Part shown: positions 17,972 to 25,996 of the stretch, piece by piece
Numbering within the stretch: the first letter of the stretch is position 1
Layout: each line of letters begins with the position of its first letter
Assembly (NCBI GenBank): GCA_016795205.1
Contig: JAEUHZ010000026.1
Location: forward strand, 1 to 64,000
Length of the DNA stretch: 64,000 nucleotides
Reading direction: 5' to 3'
DNA from: Planctomycetota bacterium
Lineage (GTDB): Bacteria > Planctomycetota > UBA1135 > GCA-002686595
Made by a program: the position numbers and the translations under genes
The notes under the pieces: model-generated
The model's input: only the letters and a program-made list of their open reading frames with translations
Told to the model about the DNA's origin: nothing
Databases searched by the model: none

Positions 17972-19018
17972 TCAGGGGTCCTTCGTCCCACCCCGCTCGC
18001 GGTAGCGCGCGAGGTGCGCGGCGTAGCCCTGCGCGTCGCCCTGGTCGCGGGCCAGCCGCGCGCGGGTCAGGTGGATCTCGACGAGCGTCGCGTCGCAGCC
18101 CAGCGCCTCGACGGCGAGTTGCGTGGCGCGCTGCACGTGGCCGGCACGCCGCTCGATCTCGGCCGCGAGCTCGAGCGCGCGGCAGAAGCGGGGGTCGAGC
18201 TCCAAGGCGGCGGTGACCTCGGCCCGCGCGCGCTCCAACTCGCCGGCCGAAAGCCACAGTTGCGCCAACCCCAGGCGCGGCAGCGGCTCCTTGGGGTTGG
18301 CGCGGGCCTGGAGCCGGCGCGCGCGGTAGTACGCGTGCCACTCGGCGCTGCGCGCGCGCGATTCCTCGCGCCGCAGGGCCAGCGCGCCGTCGCCGCGGGC
18401 GCGCGCGCAGTCGACCAGCAGGAACCAGGCCTGCGGCGTCTCGGCGTGGAAGGGCGCGCGCCGGACGAACTCGACCAGCAGGGGCTCGGCGCGCGCGAGC
18501 TCGTCGGCGCGTGCCAGCGCGCGGCCCAGGAGCAGCCAGCACTCGTCCGCCGCGGGAAAGCGCACCGGCTCGCGTGCGCCGGGTTCGGGGGCGAGCAGCG
18601 CGCGCGCCCGCGCGAGCTCGTCGCGCTCCAGCGCGATGCGCGCCTCGACCAGGATCAGGGGCGCGGACCGCCCGCGCGCCAGGATGGACGCGGCCCGCGC
18701 GGCCTGACCGGCGTCGAACAGCGCGCGGGCGTACAGCGCGGCGAGCTCGGGGTCGGCGTCGGCGCGGGTCTCGATCCACGCGCCGGACGCCAGGACCTCA
18801 CCCGGGAGGTCGAGCTCGAGCGCCTCGCGCCAGGCGGCCGCGAGGCGCGCCGCCGCGGCCGCGTCCTGCGGCGCGTCGCCCGCGCGCTCCGGCGCGGGCG
18901 TCGGTCGGGGAGCTGCGCCGTCCTGCGACGGCCGTGCGTCGAGCCGGCCGACGAGCGGGGCAGCGAGCGCCACACCCAGGACCAGCGCGGCGCGCGCGGC
19001 GATCGCGCGCGCGCTCAC
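17972..19018 (-). CDS. Secreted TPR-repeat protein
   Basis: 348 residues from GTG at 19018, which overlaps the upstream stop (GTGA) and opens an N-terminal hydrophobic segment (RAALVLGVALAAPLVG). TPR-type repeats fill the rest: LAALYARALFDAGQAARAAS, LLLGRALARADELARAEPLL, LGLAQLWLSAGELERARAEV and LAAEIERRAGHVQRATQLAV. It is translationally coupled to the ASPIC/UnbV lipoprotein, so the two products likely act together at the cell envelope. No catalytic residues seen. Confidence 0.75.
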   Translation of the reverse strand: MSARAIAARAALVLGVALAAPLVGRLDARPSQDGAAPRPTPAPERAGDAPQDAAAAARLAAAWREALELDLPGEVLASGAWIETRADADPELAALYARALFDAGQAARAASILARGRSAPLILVEARIALERDELARARALLAPEPGAREPVRFPAADECWLLLGRALARADELARAEPLLVEFVRRAPFHAETPQAWFLLVDCARARGDGALALRREESRARSAEWHAYYRARRLQARANPKEPLPRLGLAQLWLSAGELERARAEVTAALELDPRFCRALELAAEIERRAGHVQRATQLAVEALGCDATLVEIHLTRARLARDQGDAQGYAAHLARYRERGGTKDP

Positions 19019-20886
19019 CGCCAGGCCTCCCGCGCCACGACGCCGGCGCCCTCGCGCACGACGATGCGCGCGTTCGCTGCGCCGCCCTGGAACTCGTCCA
19101 CGCGGCCGGATGGCCAACGCACGATGAGCCGCTCGTAGCGCTGCGCGCGGCCGAGCCCGAAGTGCAGCCAGGGCGTCGAGGAGCTCTGGAAGCCGGCCGC
19201 GGTCTGCGTCTCGGCCAGCAGCGCGTGCTCCTGCGCGCCGCGCCCCACCACGACGATCGCCGTCGCGCCCCGGCCGTCGCGCGGCGTGCGCGGTGCGCGC
19301 TCGCTCGGCGTCACGGGTCCCAGGAGGCGCACGGCGAGCCGCGCTGCGGCGCCGGGCGTGCGGTTCATCCCGAGTGCCGCGGGCGCGTCGATGCGCACGA
19401 GCACGACGTCCGGCGCGCCGTCCAGGTCGAGGTCGCCGATGGCGCTGCCGCGCGCGCCCCTGGCCTCGCGCAGCACGGAAGCCGCGGCGCGCGGCGCGAC
19501 GCGCACGGCCTTGCGCTCCGGGCCGAGACGCCACAGTGTCGCAGGCTGTCCGTAGCTCGTGCCGGTGTGCTCGTGGTCGGCCTGCGGGTAGACGTGCCCG
19601 TTCATCGTCAGGAGCTCCAGCCAGCCATCACCGTCGAAGTCGACCAGGTGCACGCCCCACGAAAGCAGGCTGCGCGACTCGCCCAGGAGCCCGAAGGCGT
19701 TCGTTGCGCGCCGAAAACCCTGCGGCGCGCCGAGGAACAGCTCGGTGGGCTCGTCCGAGAAGTTCGTGACGGCGAAGTCCTGGAGCCCGTCGCGGTCCAC
19801 GTCGCCAGCCGCCGCGCCCATGCCGGCTTGCATGCGGCCCTCGGACGAGAGCGCCACGCCCGCCGCGCGCGCCACATCCGTGAGCTGGCCGCGTCCATCG
19901 TTGACGAGCAACAGATCGGGCGAGGTGTCGTTGGCCACGAACAGGTCCGTGTCGAGGTCGCCGTCGGCGTCGAACGCCAGGACGCCCAGCGTGTAGCCGG
20001 CGACGTGGCCCGTGAGCCAGCGCGCGCTGACGTCCTCGAACGTCCCGTCGCCGCGGCCGCGGAACACGAGGTCGGGCTGCGGCACGAGACCGGCCGGGCC
20101 ACAGAAGACCTCGTGGCCTTTCCAGCGGCAGGGGATCGCGAGCGGACCCGTGCCGAGCGCGCCGAGCGGCGGGTGCTCGAGGTCCAGGTCGAGGTAGCGC
20201 CCGGCGTAGAGGTCGAGCACGCCGTCGCGATCCGCGTCGAACAGCGCCAGGCTCGTGAACCAGGACGCCACGCGCACGCCGTCGCGGTCGAGCCCGAGCG
20301 CCTCGGGCGGGATCGCCCCCGCGCGGCGCACCAGCCGGCCGTCCTCCTGGAGGAAGACCTCGAGCGCCCCGAAGCCCGCCACGACGAGGTCGTCGTCCCC
20401 GTCGCCGTCGAGGTCGCCCGCGGCCAGCCCGGTCCACCAGGCGGCCGGCGCCTCGAGCGCGCGGCGCTCGAAGCGACCGCCGCCGGCGTTCTCGAACAGC
20501 TCGGGCGCACCTGCGTCGCGCGGCGGGATCGCGCTGGCGCCCTGCGCGAACACCAGGTCGAGGTCGCCATCGCTCTCCAGATCGAGCACTGCCACGCCGG
20601 CACCGTTGGCCTCGAGGATCACGCGCTTCGCCGCCGAGCCCGAGCGGTTCTGGTAGTCGAGCCCGCGCTCCCGCGCCTCGTCGACGAGCTCGGTCGCGGG
20701 GAGCGGCGCGTCGCCGGCCGGGTGCGCTGCGGGGGCGCGCGGCGCTGGAGCGTCCGCGGGCCGCGTTCCAGGCGCCGCAGCGGGTGCGCCGCGTGCTCCG
20801 TCCGGTGTGTCCGGGGGCCCGGGCTCGCCGCAGCCCGAGCTGGCGCAAAGGAGCAGGGCGAAGAGCAGGGTGGTCGGTCCGCGCAC
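19015..20886 (-). CDS. FG-GAP/VCBS-repeat lipoprotein with C-terminal ASPIC/UnbV domain
   Basis: 623 residues from GTG at 20886, chosen because it starts a lipoprotein signal (LLFALLLCASSGC). The body has beta-propeller FG-GAP repeats with Ca-binding-like loops: DLESDGDLDLVFAQG, DLDGDGDDDLVVAGFG, DADRDGVLDLYAG, DADGDLDTDLFVAND, DVDRDGLQDFAVTNF and DLDLDGAPDVVLV. The C-terminus (about 510-610) matches the ASPIC/UnbV domain (WLHFGLGRAQRYERLIVRWPSG). This CRTAC1-like architecture is frequent in planctomycetes; the ligand is not known. Coupled to a TPR gene by a GTGA overlap. Confidence 0.85.
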   Translation of the reverse strand: MRGPTTLLFALLLCASSGCGEPGPPDTPDGARGAPAAAPGTRPADAPAPRAPAAHPAGDAPLPATELVDEARERGLDYQNRSGSAAKRVILEANGAGVAVLDLESDGDLDLVFAQGASAIPPRDAGAPELFENAGGGRFERRALEAPAAWWTGLAAGDLDGDGDDDLVVAGFGALEVFLQEDGRLVRRAGAIPPEALGLDRDGVRVASWFTSLALFDADRDGVLDLYAGRYLDLDLEHPPLGALGTGPLAIPCRWKGHEVFCGPAGLVPQPDLVFRGRGDGTFEDVSARWLTGHVAGYTLGVLAFDADGDLDTDLFVANDTSPDLLLVNDGRGQLTDVARAAGVALSSEGRMQAGMGAAAGDVDRDGLQDFAVTNFSDEPTELFLGAPQGFRRATNAFGLLGESRSLLSWGVHLVDFDGDGWLELLTMNGHVYPQADHEHTGTSYGQPATLWRLGPERKAVRVAPRAAASVLREARGARGSAIGDLDLDGAPDVVLVRIDAPAALGMNRTPGAAARLAVRLLGPVTPSERAPRTPRDGRGATAIVVVGRGAQEHALLAETQTAAGFQSSSTPWLHFGLGRAQRYERLIVRWPSGRVDEFQGGAANARIVVREGAGVVAREAWR

Positions 20887-20951
20887 GTGCTCCGTGTCTA
20901 GCCGCTCGCGGCCCGCGGGAGAAGGCCGGGCCGCGACCGGTACCGGGTGCG

Positions 20952-20980
20952 TTGACCCCTCTGGCGTGCGCGCGTACCCT
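20952..20980 (+). promoter_or_regulatory. Candidate promoter
   Basis: TTGACC (20952-20957), 17-base spacer, TACCCT (20975-20980), followed by TTCGCCCC. It lies 38 bases before the ATG at 21018. The same TACCCT plus C-rich start region occurs before der. Confidence 0.45.
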
Positions 20981-21017
20981 CTTCGCCCCGCCGGGTCCGA
21001 AGGCCCGGGGTCCGTCC

Positions 21018-21929
21018 ATGCCGCTGCGGCGCCCCAATCTCCTCGACGCCTTCCGCCGACTCCCCGCTGCACCGCCGCCGGGCGCGGGCGGGAGCCGCGT
21101 CACGCCCGCGGTCGACGCGACCTCGAGCGCGCCCGCTGCGCGCCCGCCGGCGGGATCCGAGCCCGCGGTGAGCGCGTCGCGCGGCGCGGCACCCGAGCGC
21201 GCGGGAACGGGCCAGGTGGGCGCGGCCCCCGCCCGCGAGCAGGCGGTCGTTGCTCGCACCGTTCCGCCCGCGCGCGAGCGCGGCGCGCGCATCCCGGCCG
21301 AGGGTTCCCCGGGCGCTGGGGGCGCGCCGGGCACGGCGCAGCACTCCGCGGCGCCGCGCATCGAAGCACCGCGCGTCGAAGGACCGCGCATCGAGCCCGC
21401 CGCTCCGCGTCCGGCCGCGCCACCCAAGGAGCGCCTCGTGCTGCTGGCGCTGGCGCTGGCCAGCGCCGTGCTCGTGCTCGTCATGCTGCTGCGCCGCGAG
21501 GGCCCCGACGCGGGCGCGGTCCAGGCGCAGGGCGCGGCGCCGGCCGCGGCGAACCCGCCGCCCGTGCCGCCGCCGGTGGCCGGGGCCGCGCCCGTCGCCG
21601 AGGTCGCGCGCACGCCACACGACGCCGCGCTCCACGACCCCCGGAACCGCTACACCGTGCGGCTGATCCAGTACGCGAACGACGAGAAGGGCCTGGCGCT
21701 CTCGTTGGAGGCCTACCGCTGGCTCCAGCAGTCGGGCTTGCCGGTCGGCAGCCCGATCCGCCTCGGCAGCGGCAAGGGCATCGTGCTCGTCGCCAGCGCC
21801 AAGCCGACCCAGGAAGAACTCGTTCCGCTGCGCGACTACCTGCGGCGGCTGCGATACCCCGAGTCCTCGAAGACCATGCCGTTCTCGACCGCCTTCATCG
21901 ACGAGATCGACGACGTCCTCGCGCGCTGA
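21018..21929 (+). CDS. Single-pass membrane protein of unknown function
   Basis: 303 residues. ATG at 21018 lies downstream of a good promoter candidate. Residues 1-135 are Pro/Ala/Arg-rich and look disordered. One transmembrane helix (about 138-158, LVLLALALASAVLVLVMLL) follows, then a Pro/Ala linker, then a compact C-terminal domain (about 207-303) starting DPRNRYTVRLIQYANDEKG and including GSGKGIVLVASAKPT. The last domain resembles small alpha/beta domains such as SPOR in size, but I cannot assign it. It is followed by the small basic protein gene after 36 bases. Confidence 0.7.
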   Translation: MPLRRPNLLDAFRRLPAAPPPGAGGSRVTPAVDATSSAPAARPPAGSEPAVSASRGAAPERAGTGQVGAAPAREQAVVARTVPPARERGARIPAEGSPGAGGAPGTAQHSAAPRIEAPRVEGPRIEPAAPRPAAPPKERLVLLALALASAVLVLVMLLRREGPDAGAVQAQGAAPAAANPPPVPPPVAGAAPVAEVARTPHDAALHDPRNRYTVRLIQYANDEKGLALSLEAYRWLQQSGLPVGSPIRLGSGKGIVLVASAKPTQEELVPLRDYLRRLRYPESSKTMPFSTAFIDEIDDVLAR

Positions 21930-21965
21930 CCGCGCGCACCTGCAAGCGAAGAAGAGATCCAAGCC

Positions 21966-22262
21966 ATGTCCATTCACTCCTCCCTGCGCGTCGGCGACAG
22001 CCTGAAGGGCGAGCGCAGCGTGTTCACGCGCATCGAGCGCCTCGCGATCCTCAAGAAGGCCGGCAAGTTCGACGACGAGAGCGGCGTCGTGCACGGGCTC
22101 CCGAAGGTCCGCACCCGCTTCAAGGTCGTGGGCGCCAAGAAGGAGCCCAAGGCGGCCGCTGCGGCGGCTCCGGGCGGCACCGTCGCGGCGCCTGGCAAGC
22201 CGGCGGCCCCGGCGGCCGGCGCGAAGGCTGCGGCGCCCGCCGCGGCGGCGAAGAAGAAGTGA
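21966..22262 (+). CDS. Small basic protein (Chlamydiae/Verrucomicrobia/Planctomycetes family)
   Basis: 98 residues. The N-terminal half has the features of the TIGR04137 small basic protein: MSIHSSLRVGDSLKGERSV, then FTRIERLAILKKAGKF and the end motif GLPKVRTRFKVV. The C-terminal ~45 residues are an Ala/Lys/Pro-rich tail ending in KKK, longer than I would expect in this family. The role is unknown; because of its charge and conservation it has been suspected to bind RNA or the ribosome. It is the best lineage marker in the window. It ends in a GTGA overlap with queE. Confidence 0.8.
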   Translation: MSIHSSLRVGDSLKGERSVFTRIERLAILKKAGKFDDESGVVHGLPKVRTRFKVVGAKKEPKAAAAAAPGGTVAAPGKPAAPAAGAKAAAPAAAAKKK

Positions 22263-23068
22263 CCGGACCGGGAGCGGCGGCCAGCGCTGCCCCCGTGCTC
22301 GAGGTCTTCGCCTCGATCCAGGGGGAGGGCCTGTTCGTGGGCGAGCCGCAGGTCTTCCTGCGGTTGCGGGGTTGCCCCCTGCGCTGCCGCTGGTGCGACA
22401 CGCCCGGCTCGTGGCGCCTGCCCGAAGACCCCGAGGCCCGCATCGCCGCGGCGCACGGCGGCGCGCGCCGCGAGCCGGCCTGGGCCTCGCCGTTCCTGGC
22501 CGCGACCTGGATCGCGGCCTGCGAGCCCGGCGCGCCGCGCACGGTGAGCGTGACGGGGGGCGAGCCGCTCTTGTGGCCCGCGTTCCTCTGCGGCCTGCGT
22601 CCCATGCTCGGCGCACGGCGACTGCACCTGGAGACCGGTGGCGGGCATCCGCGCACGCTGGCGCGCGTCGTGGACGCGGTCGATCACGTCAGCCTCGACT
22701 TGAAGCCCGACTTCGACCTCGACGAGCCCGAGGAGGTGCCCGGCGCCGGCACGGACGAGCCCGCACCGCGCGGCGCCGCGCAGTGGCGCGGCGCGCGGCG
22801 CGCGTCGCTCGCGGTCGTGGCCGGGCGCGACGCCTGCGGCAAGATCGTCGTGGCCGGCGGGCGCGCCGCCTCGGACTTCGCGCCGCTCCTCGACGAGGTC
22901 GAGGACGTGGCGCCGCGCCTCGCGGTGGTGCTGACCCCGGCGACGCCAGCCGGCGGCGTCCTCGCGCCCGAGATCGAGCTCGTGCTGCAGGTCGCCGAGC
23001 TGGCCCGCGACCGCGACCTCGACGTGCGCGTGGTGCCGCAACTGCACCGTCTGCTGCGCGTGCCCTGA
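22259..23068 (+). CDS. queE: 7-carboxy-7-deazaguanine synthase (radical SAM)
   Basis: 269 residues; makes 7-carboxy-7-deazaguanine in the queuosine/7-deazaguanine pathway. It has FASIQGEGLFVGEPQVFLRL, then the radical-SAM cluster motif C-x3-C-x2-C in GCPLRCRWCDT, the SAM-binding VTGGEPLLWP and a C-terminal VVPQLHRLLRVP, which is typical of QueE. The segment after the cluster (about 60-90) and one around residues 155-180 are longer than in compact QueE. GTG at 22259 overlaps the stop of the small basic protein. No other queuosine gene is nearby. Confidence 0.9.
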   Translation: MTGPGAAASAAPVLEVFASIQGEGLFVGEPQVFLRLRGCPLRCRWCDTPGSWRLPEDPEARIAAAHGGARREPAWASPFLAATWIAACEPGAPRTVSVTGGEPLLWPAFLCGLRPMLGARRLHLETGGGHPRTLARVVDAVDHVSLDLKPDFDLDEPEEVPGAGTDEPAPRGAAQWRGARRASLAVVAGRDACGKIVVAGGRAASDFAPLLDEVEDVAPRLAVVLTPATPAGGVLAPEIELVLQVAELARDRDLDVRVVPQLHRLLRVP

Positions 23069-23071
23069 GGC

Positions 23072-24610
23072 TCAGAAGCGGAAGTAGATGAACGGGCTGT
23101 AGGAACCGGCCGCCAGCTCCATGGCGCACAGCACGAAGAGCAGCGCCAGCGCCGCGAGCCCGGCCACCTCGAGCGCCGCCGCGGCGCGGGTGCGCCCCGC
23201 GGACCACAGCCGCGCGGTCCAGGCCGCGACCGCCGGGAGCCAGGGCGCGCAGCCCAGCGCGCCGGCGCAGAGCGCGATCCAGGTGCGCGCGTCGGCGAAC
23301 AGCCCCACCGGATGCAGGGCGTCGGCGGTCACGATCGTCGTGCCGAGATCGACGAGCTGGCTGCCGTCTTGCAGTCCGACGAGCGCCATCAGGAACACGA
23401 CCGCCTGGTGGAACGTGTCGGCGCGGAAGAACACCCAGCCGACCATGACCACGCTCAGCGTGTAGACGTGCCGCAGCGGCCGGAAGCGTCGCTCGAGCCA
23501 GCCCGCGAGGCCGACGCGCTCCAGCACCAGGAACAGCCCATGGTACGCGCCCCACGCCACGAAGGTCAGGCTGGCGCCGTGCCACAGCCCGCACAGGAGG
23601 AAGACGGCCAGCAGGTTCGCGTAGGTGCGCGCCCGCGAGCCGCGATTGCCACCCAGCGGGATGTAGAGGTAGTCGCGGAACCAGGAGGAGAGCGAGATGT
23701 GCCAGCGCCGCCAGAACTCGGTGATCGAGCACGCCACGTAGGGGTGGCGGAAGTTCTCCAGGAACTCGAAGCCGAGCATCCGACCCAGGCCGATCGCCAT
23801 GTCCGAGTAGCCCGAGAAGTCGAAGTAGATCTGCAGCGTGTAGGCCGCGATCCCCAGCCAGGCGAGCTCCGTCGTGAGCTCGCCGGAGGGCAGCGCGAAC
23901 ACGCGGTCCGCACTGGCCGCGCACACGTCCGCGACCAGGACCTTCTTCGCCAGGCCCAGGACGAAGCGTCGCGCGCCCGACGCGCAGCGCTCCAGGCTGG
24001 CGACGCGCGCGACGAGCTGGCCAGCGACGTCGAGGTAGCGCACGATCGGGCCGGCGATCAACTGCGGGAACAGCGCGATGTAGAGCGCGACGTGCAGCGG
24101 GTTGCGCTGCACGGGCGCGTCCCGGCGGTGGACGTCGACGACGTAGGAGAGTGCCTGGAACGTGAAGAACGAGATCCCGATCGGCAGGCGGATCGTGTCG
24201 TCGGGGTTCAGGAAGGCGTCGCGCACCCACGAGTCCGCGGCGAGGTGGCTGCCGAGGAGCGGCAGGCGCTCGTCGAGCACACCGGCCAGCAGGAGCAGCG
24301 AGGACAGGCCGCGCCACAGCCAATCGGCGTACTTGAACGCCACGAGCAGGCTCAGGTTGGCCGCGATCGCGAGCCACAGCACGACCCGTGAGCGGGCCGT
24401 GCCGCGCGCCCGCTCGACCCACAAGCCGAAGGCGTAGTTCATGGCCGTCGAGGCCAGCATCACCAGGACCACGACGGGCTCTTCCCAGGCGTAGAACAAG
24501 AGGCTCGCTGCCAAGAGCCAGGCGTTGCGGGCGGCGCGCGGCGCGGCCCAGTGGACCGCCAGCACCAGCGGCAGGAACGCGAAGAGGAAGACCTGCGAGC
24601 TGAACAGCAT
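23072..24610 (-). CDS. MBOAT-family O-acyltransferase (AlgI-like)
   Basis: 512-residue polytopic membrane protein. The N-terminus MLFSSQVFLFAFLPLVLAVH and the motif set DFSGYSDMAIGLGRMLGFE, FWRRWHISLSSWFRDYLYIP, LGGNRGSRART and LCGLWHGASLTFVAWG are diagnostic of AlgI/PatA-type MBOAT enzymes. The catalytic His is likely in LWHG. These transfer acetyl or other acyl groups across the membrane to extracellular polysaccharides. Its usual periplasmic partner (AlgJ/AlgX, SGNH fold) is not present here, so the acceptor glycan is unknown; glycosyltransferases lie about 4 kb away. Confidence 0.92.
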   Translation of the reverse strand: MLFSSQVFLFAFLPLVLAVHWAAPRAARNAWLLAASLLFYAWEEPVVVLVMLASTAMNYAFGLWVERARGTARSRVVLWLAIAANLSLLVAFKYADWLWRGLSSLLLLAGVLDERLPLLGSHLAADSWVRDAFLNPDDTIRLPIGISFFTFQALSYVVDVHRRDAPVQRNPLHVALYIALFPQLIAGPIVRYLDVAGQLVARVASLERCASGARRFVLGLAKKVLVADVCAASADRVFALPSGELTTELAWLGIAAYTLQIYFDFSGYSDMAIGLGRMLGFEFLENFRHPYVACSITEFWRRWHISLSSWFRDYLYIPLGGNRGSRARTYANLLAVFLLCGLWHGASLTFVAWGAYHGLFLVLERVGLAGWLERRFRPLRHVYTLSVVMVGWVFFRADTFHQAVVFLMALVGLQDGSQLVDLGTTIVTADALHPVGLFADARTWIALCAGALGCAPWLPAVAAWTARLWSAGRTRAAAALEVAGLAALALLFVLCAMELAAGSYSPFIYFRF

Positions 24611-24619
24611 CGCGCCGGC

Positions 24620-25915
24620 TCAGCCCGGGCCTTCGCCCGCGTCCTCGAGGCGCGGGAGCCACGCGAGCACCACCAGACCCGGCAGGCCCAGCGCGCAGAC
24701 CAGCCAGAAGAAGTCCGCGAAGCCCAGCCACTCGACGAGCACGCCGCTCCAGCGGCCGGCGACCCAGGCGGACAGCCCCATGAGCCCGGTCGAGATCGCG
24801 TAGTGCGTGGTCGCGAAGCGCGAGCCCCGCGCGAGCTGCAGCAGATAGACCATGTAGGCCGAGAAGCCGAAACCGTACCCGAGCTGCTCGATGCCGACCA
24901 CGAGTGCCGCGCCCAGTGGCCCGGGCCGCGCGTGCGCAGCCCACACGTAGAGCAGGTTCGGCACGTTCATGGCGAGCGCCATCGGCCACAGGCAGCGCCA
25001 CAACCCGACGCGCGCGACGAGCCATCCGCCCGCGATGCCGCCCGAGAGCAACGCCACGACGCCGGCCGTGCCGTAGATCTGGCCCACTTGGGCTTCGCCC
25101 AGGCCCAGGCCGCCCGCGGCGCGCGCGCCCAGGAGGAACGGTGGCAGCATCGGCGTCAGCACGGACTCGCCGAAGCGGTAGAGCAGCACGAAGGCGAGGA
25201 TCGCCGCCCAGCGCGGGCGCGCCACGTACGCGCGCAGGATCTCCCCGACGTGCGCCCGCCCGCCGGCCCCTCGGCCCGGCCCGTCGGCCGACGGCGCGGG
25301 CGCCAGGAACCACAGCACCAGCACGCCGGCTCCGTACAGCGCCGCGCCGGCCGCGAACGCCACGCCCCAGGCCGGCCCGCGCTGCAGGCCGCGCGCCAGG
25401 AGCTGCGAGCCGGGCTCGCCCTGGAGCAGGCCGGCGAGCGTCACGACGCCGCCCGCGACGAGGATGCGCCCCAGCCGGTAGCAGGCGTTGCGGATCCCGA
25501 CGTAGGTCTCCTGCTCGCGCTTCCCGAGCGCCAGCATGTAGTAGCCGTCGCAGGCCACGTCGTAGGTGGCCGAGGCCAACGCCAGGGCCACGCAGGCGCC
25601 GAGCGTCCACTCCAGCCAACGCGTCGCGGGTGCCGCGCAGGCCAGCGCGGCGAACGCCAGGAACACGACGGCGGCCGACGCGAACAGCCAGCGGCGCTTC
25701 GTGCCGTGCAGGTCGACGAACGGACTCCACAGCGGCTTGAGCATCCAGGGCAGCGTCAGGTCGCTGCTCCAGCGACCGACGACCGACGGTGCCGCGCCCA
25801 TCGCCGCGAGGAACGTGTTCGACGCGGCCTGCACCGCGAAGTAGGGCATGCCCTGCAGCACGTAGAGCCCCGGCACGAACGTCCAGGGCCGGCGGGTGCG
25901 CGGGGCTTCCGGCAT
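24620..25915 (-). CDS. MFS transporter, AmpG-like
   Basis: 431 residues with about 12 hydrophobic segments. ATG at 25915 gives FVPGLYVLQGMPYFAVQAAS; the sequence LPWMLKPLWSPFVDLHGTKR (loop 2-3) and GYGFGFSAYMVYLLQLARGS are typical of the AmpG/acetyl-CoA transporter branch of MFS. AmpG imports muropeptides for wall recycling, which would fit a wall-bearing cell, but the substrate here is not proven. It sits 9 bases upstream of the MBOAT gene in the same direction and diverges from der. Confidence 0.8.
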   Translation of the reverse strand: MPEAPRTRRPWTFVPGLYVLQGMPYFAVQAASNTFLAAMGAAPSVVGRWSSDLTLPWMLKPLWSPFVDLHGTKRRWLFASAAVVFLAFAALACAAPATRWLEWTLGACVALALASATYDVACDGYYMLALGKREQETYVGIRNACYRLGRILVAGGVVTLAGLLQGEPGSQLLARGLQRGPAWGVAFAAGAALYGAGVLVLWFLAPAPSADGPGRGAGGRAHVGEILRAYVARPRWAAILAFVLLYRFGESVLTPMLPPFLLGARAAGGLGLGEAQVGQIYGTAGVVALLSGGIAGGWLVARVGLWRCLWPMALAMNVPNLLYVWAAHARPGPLGAALVVGIEQLGYGFGFSAYMVYLLQLARGSRFATTHYAISTGLMGLSAWVAGRWSGVLVEWLGFADFFWLVCALGLPGLVVLAWLPRLEDAGEGPG

Positions 25916-25945
25916 GGGGCGCGGCGGAGCGTAGCGCGGCCGCAA

Positions 25946-25975
25946 TGGACGGGCGAGGTGTCGCGCCCGTACCCT
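25946..25975 (+). promoter_or_regulatory. Candidate promoter of the der operon
   Basis: TGGACG (25946-25951), 18-base spacer, TACCCT (25970-25975), then TTCCGCCCC, placing initiation about 15 bases before the ATG. The -35 box is weak, but the -10 and start region are the same as at 20975. Confidence 0.35.
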
Positions 25976-25996
25976 GTTCCGCCCCAACGGGGAGCC

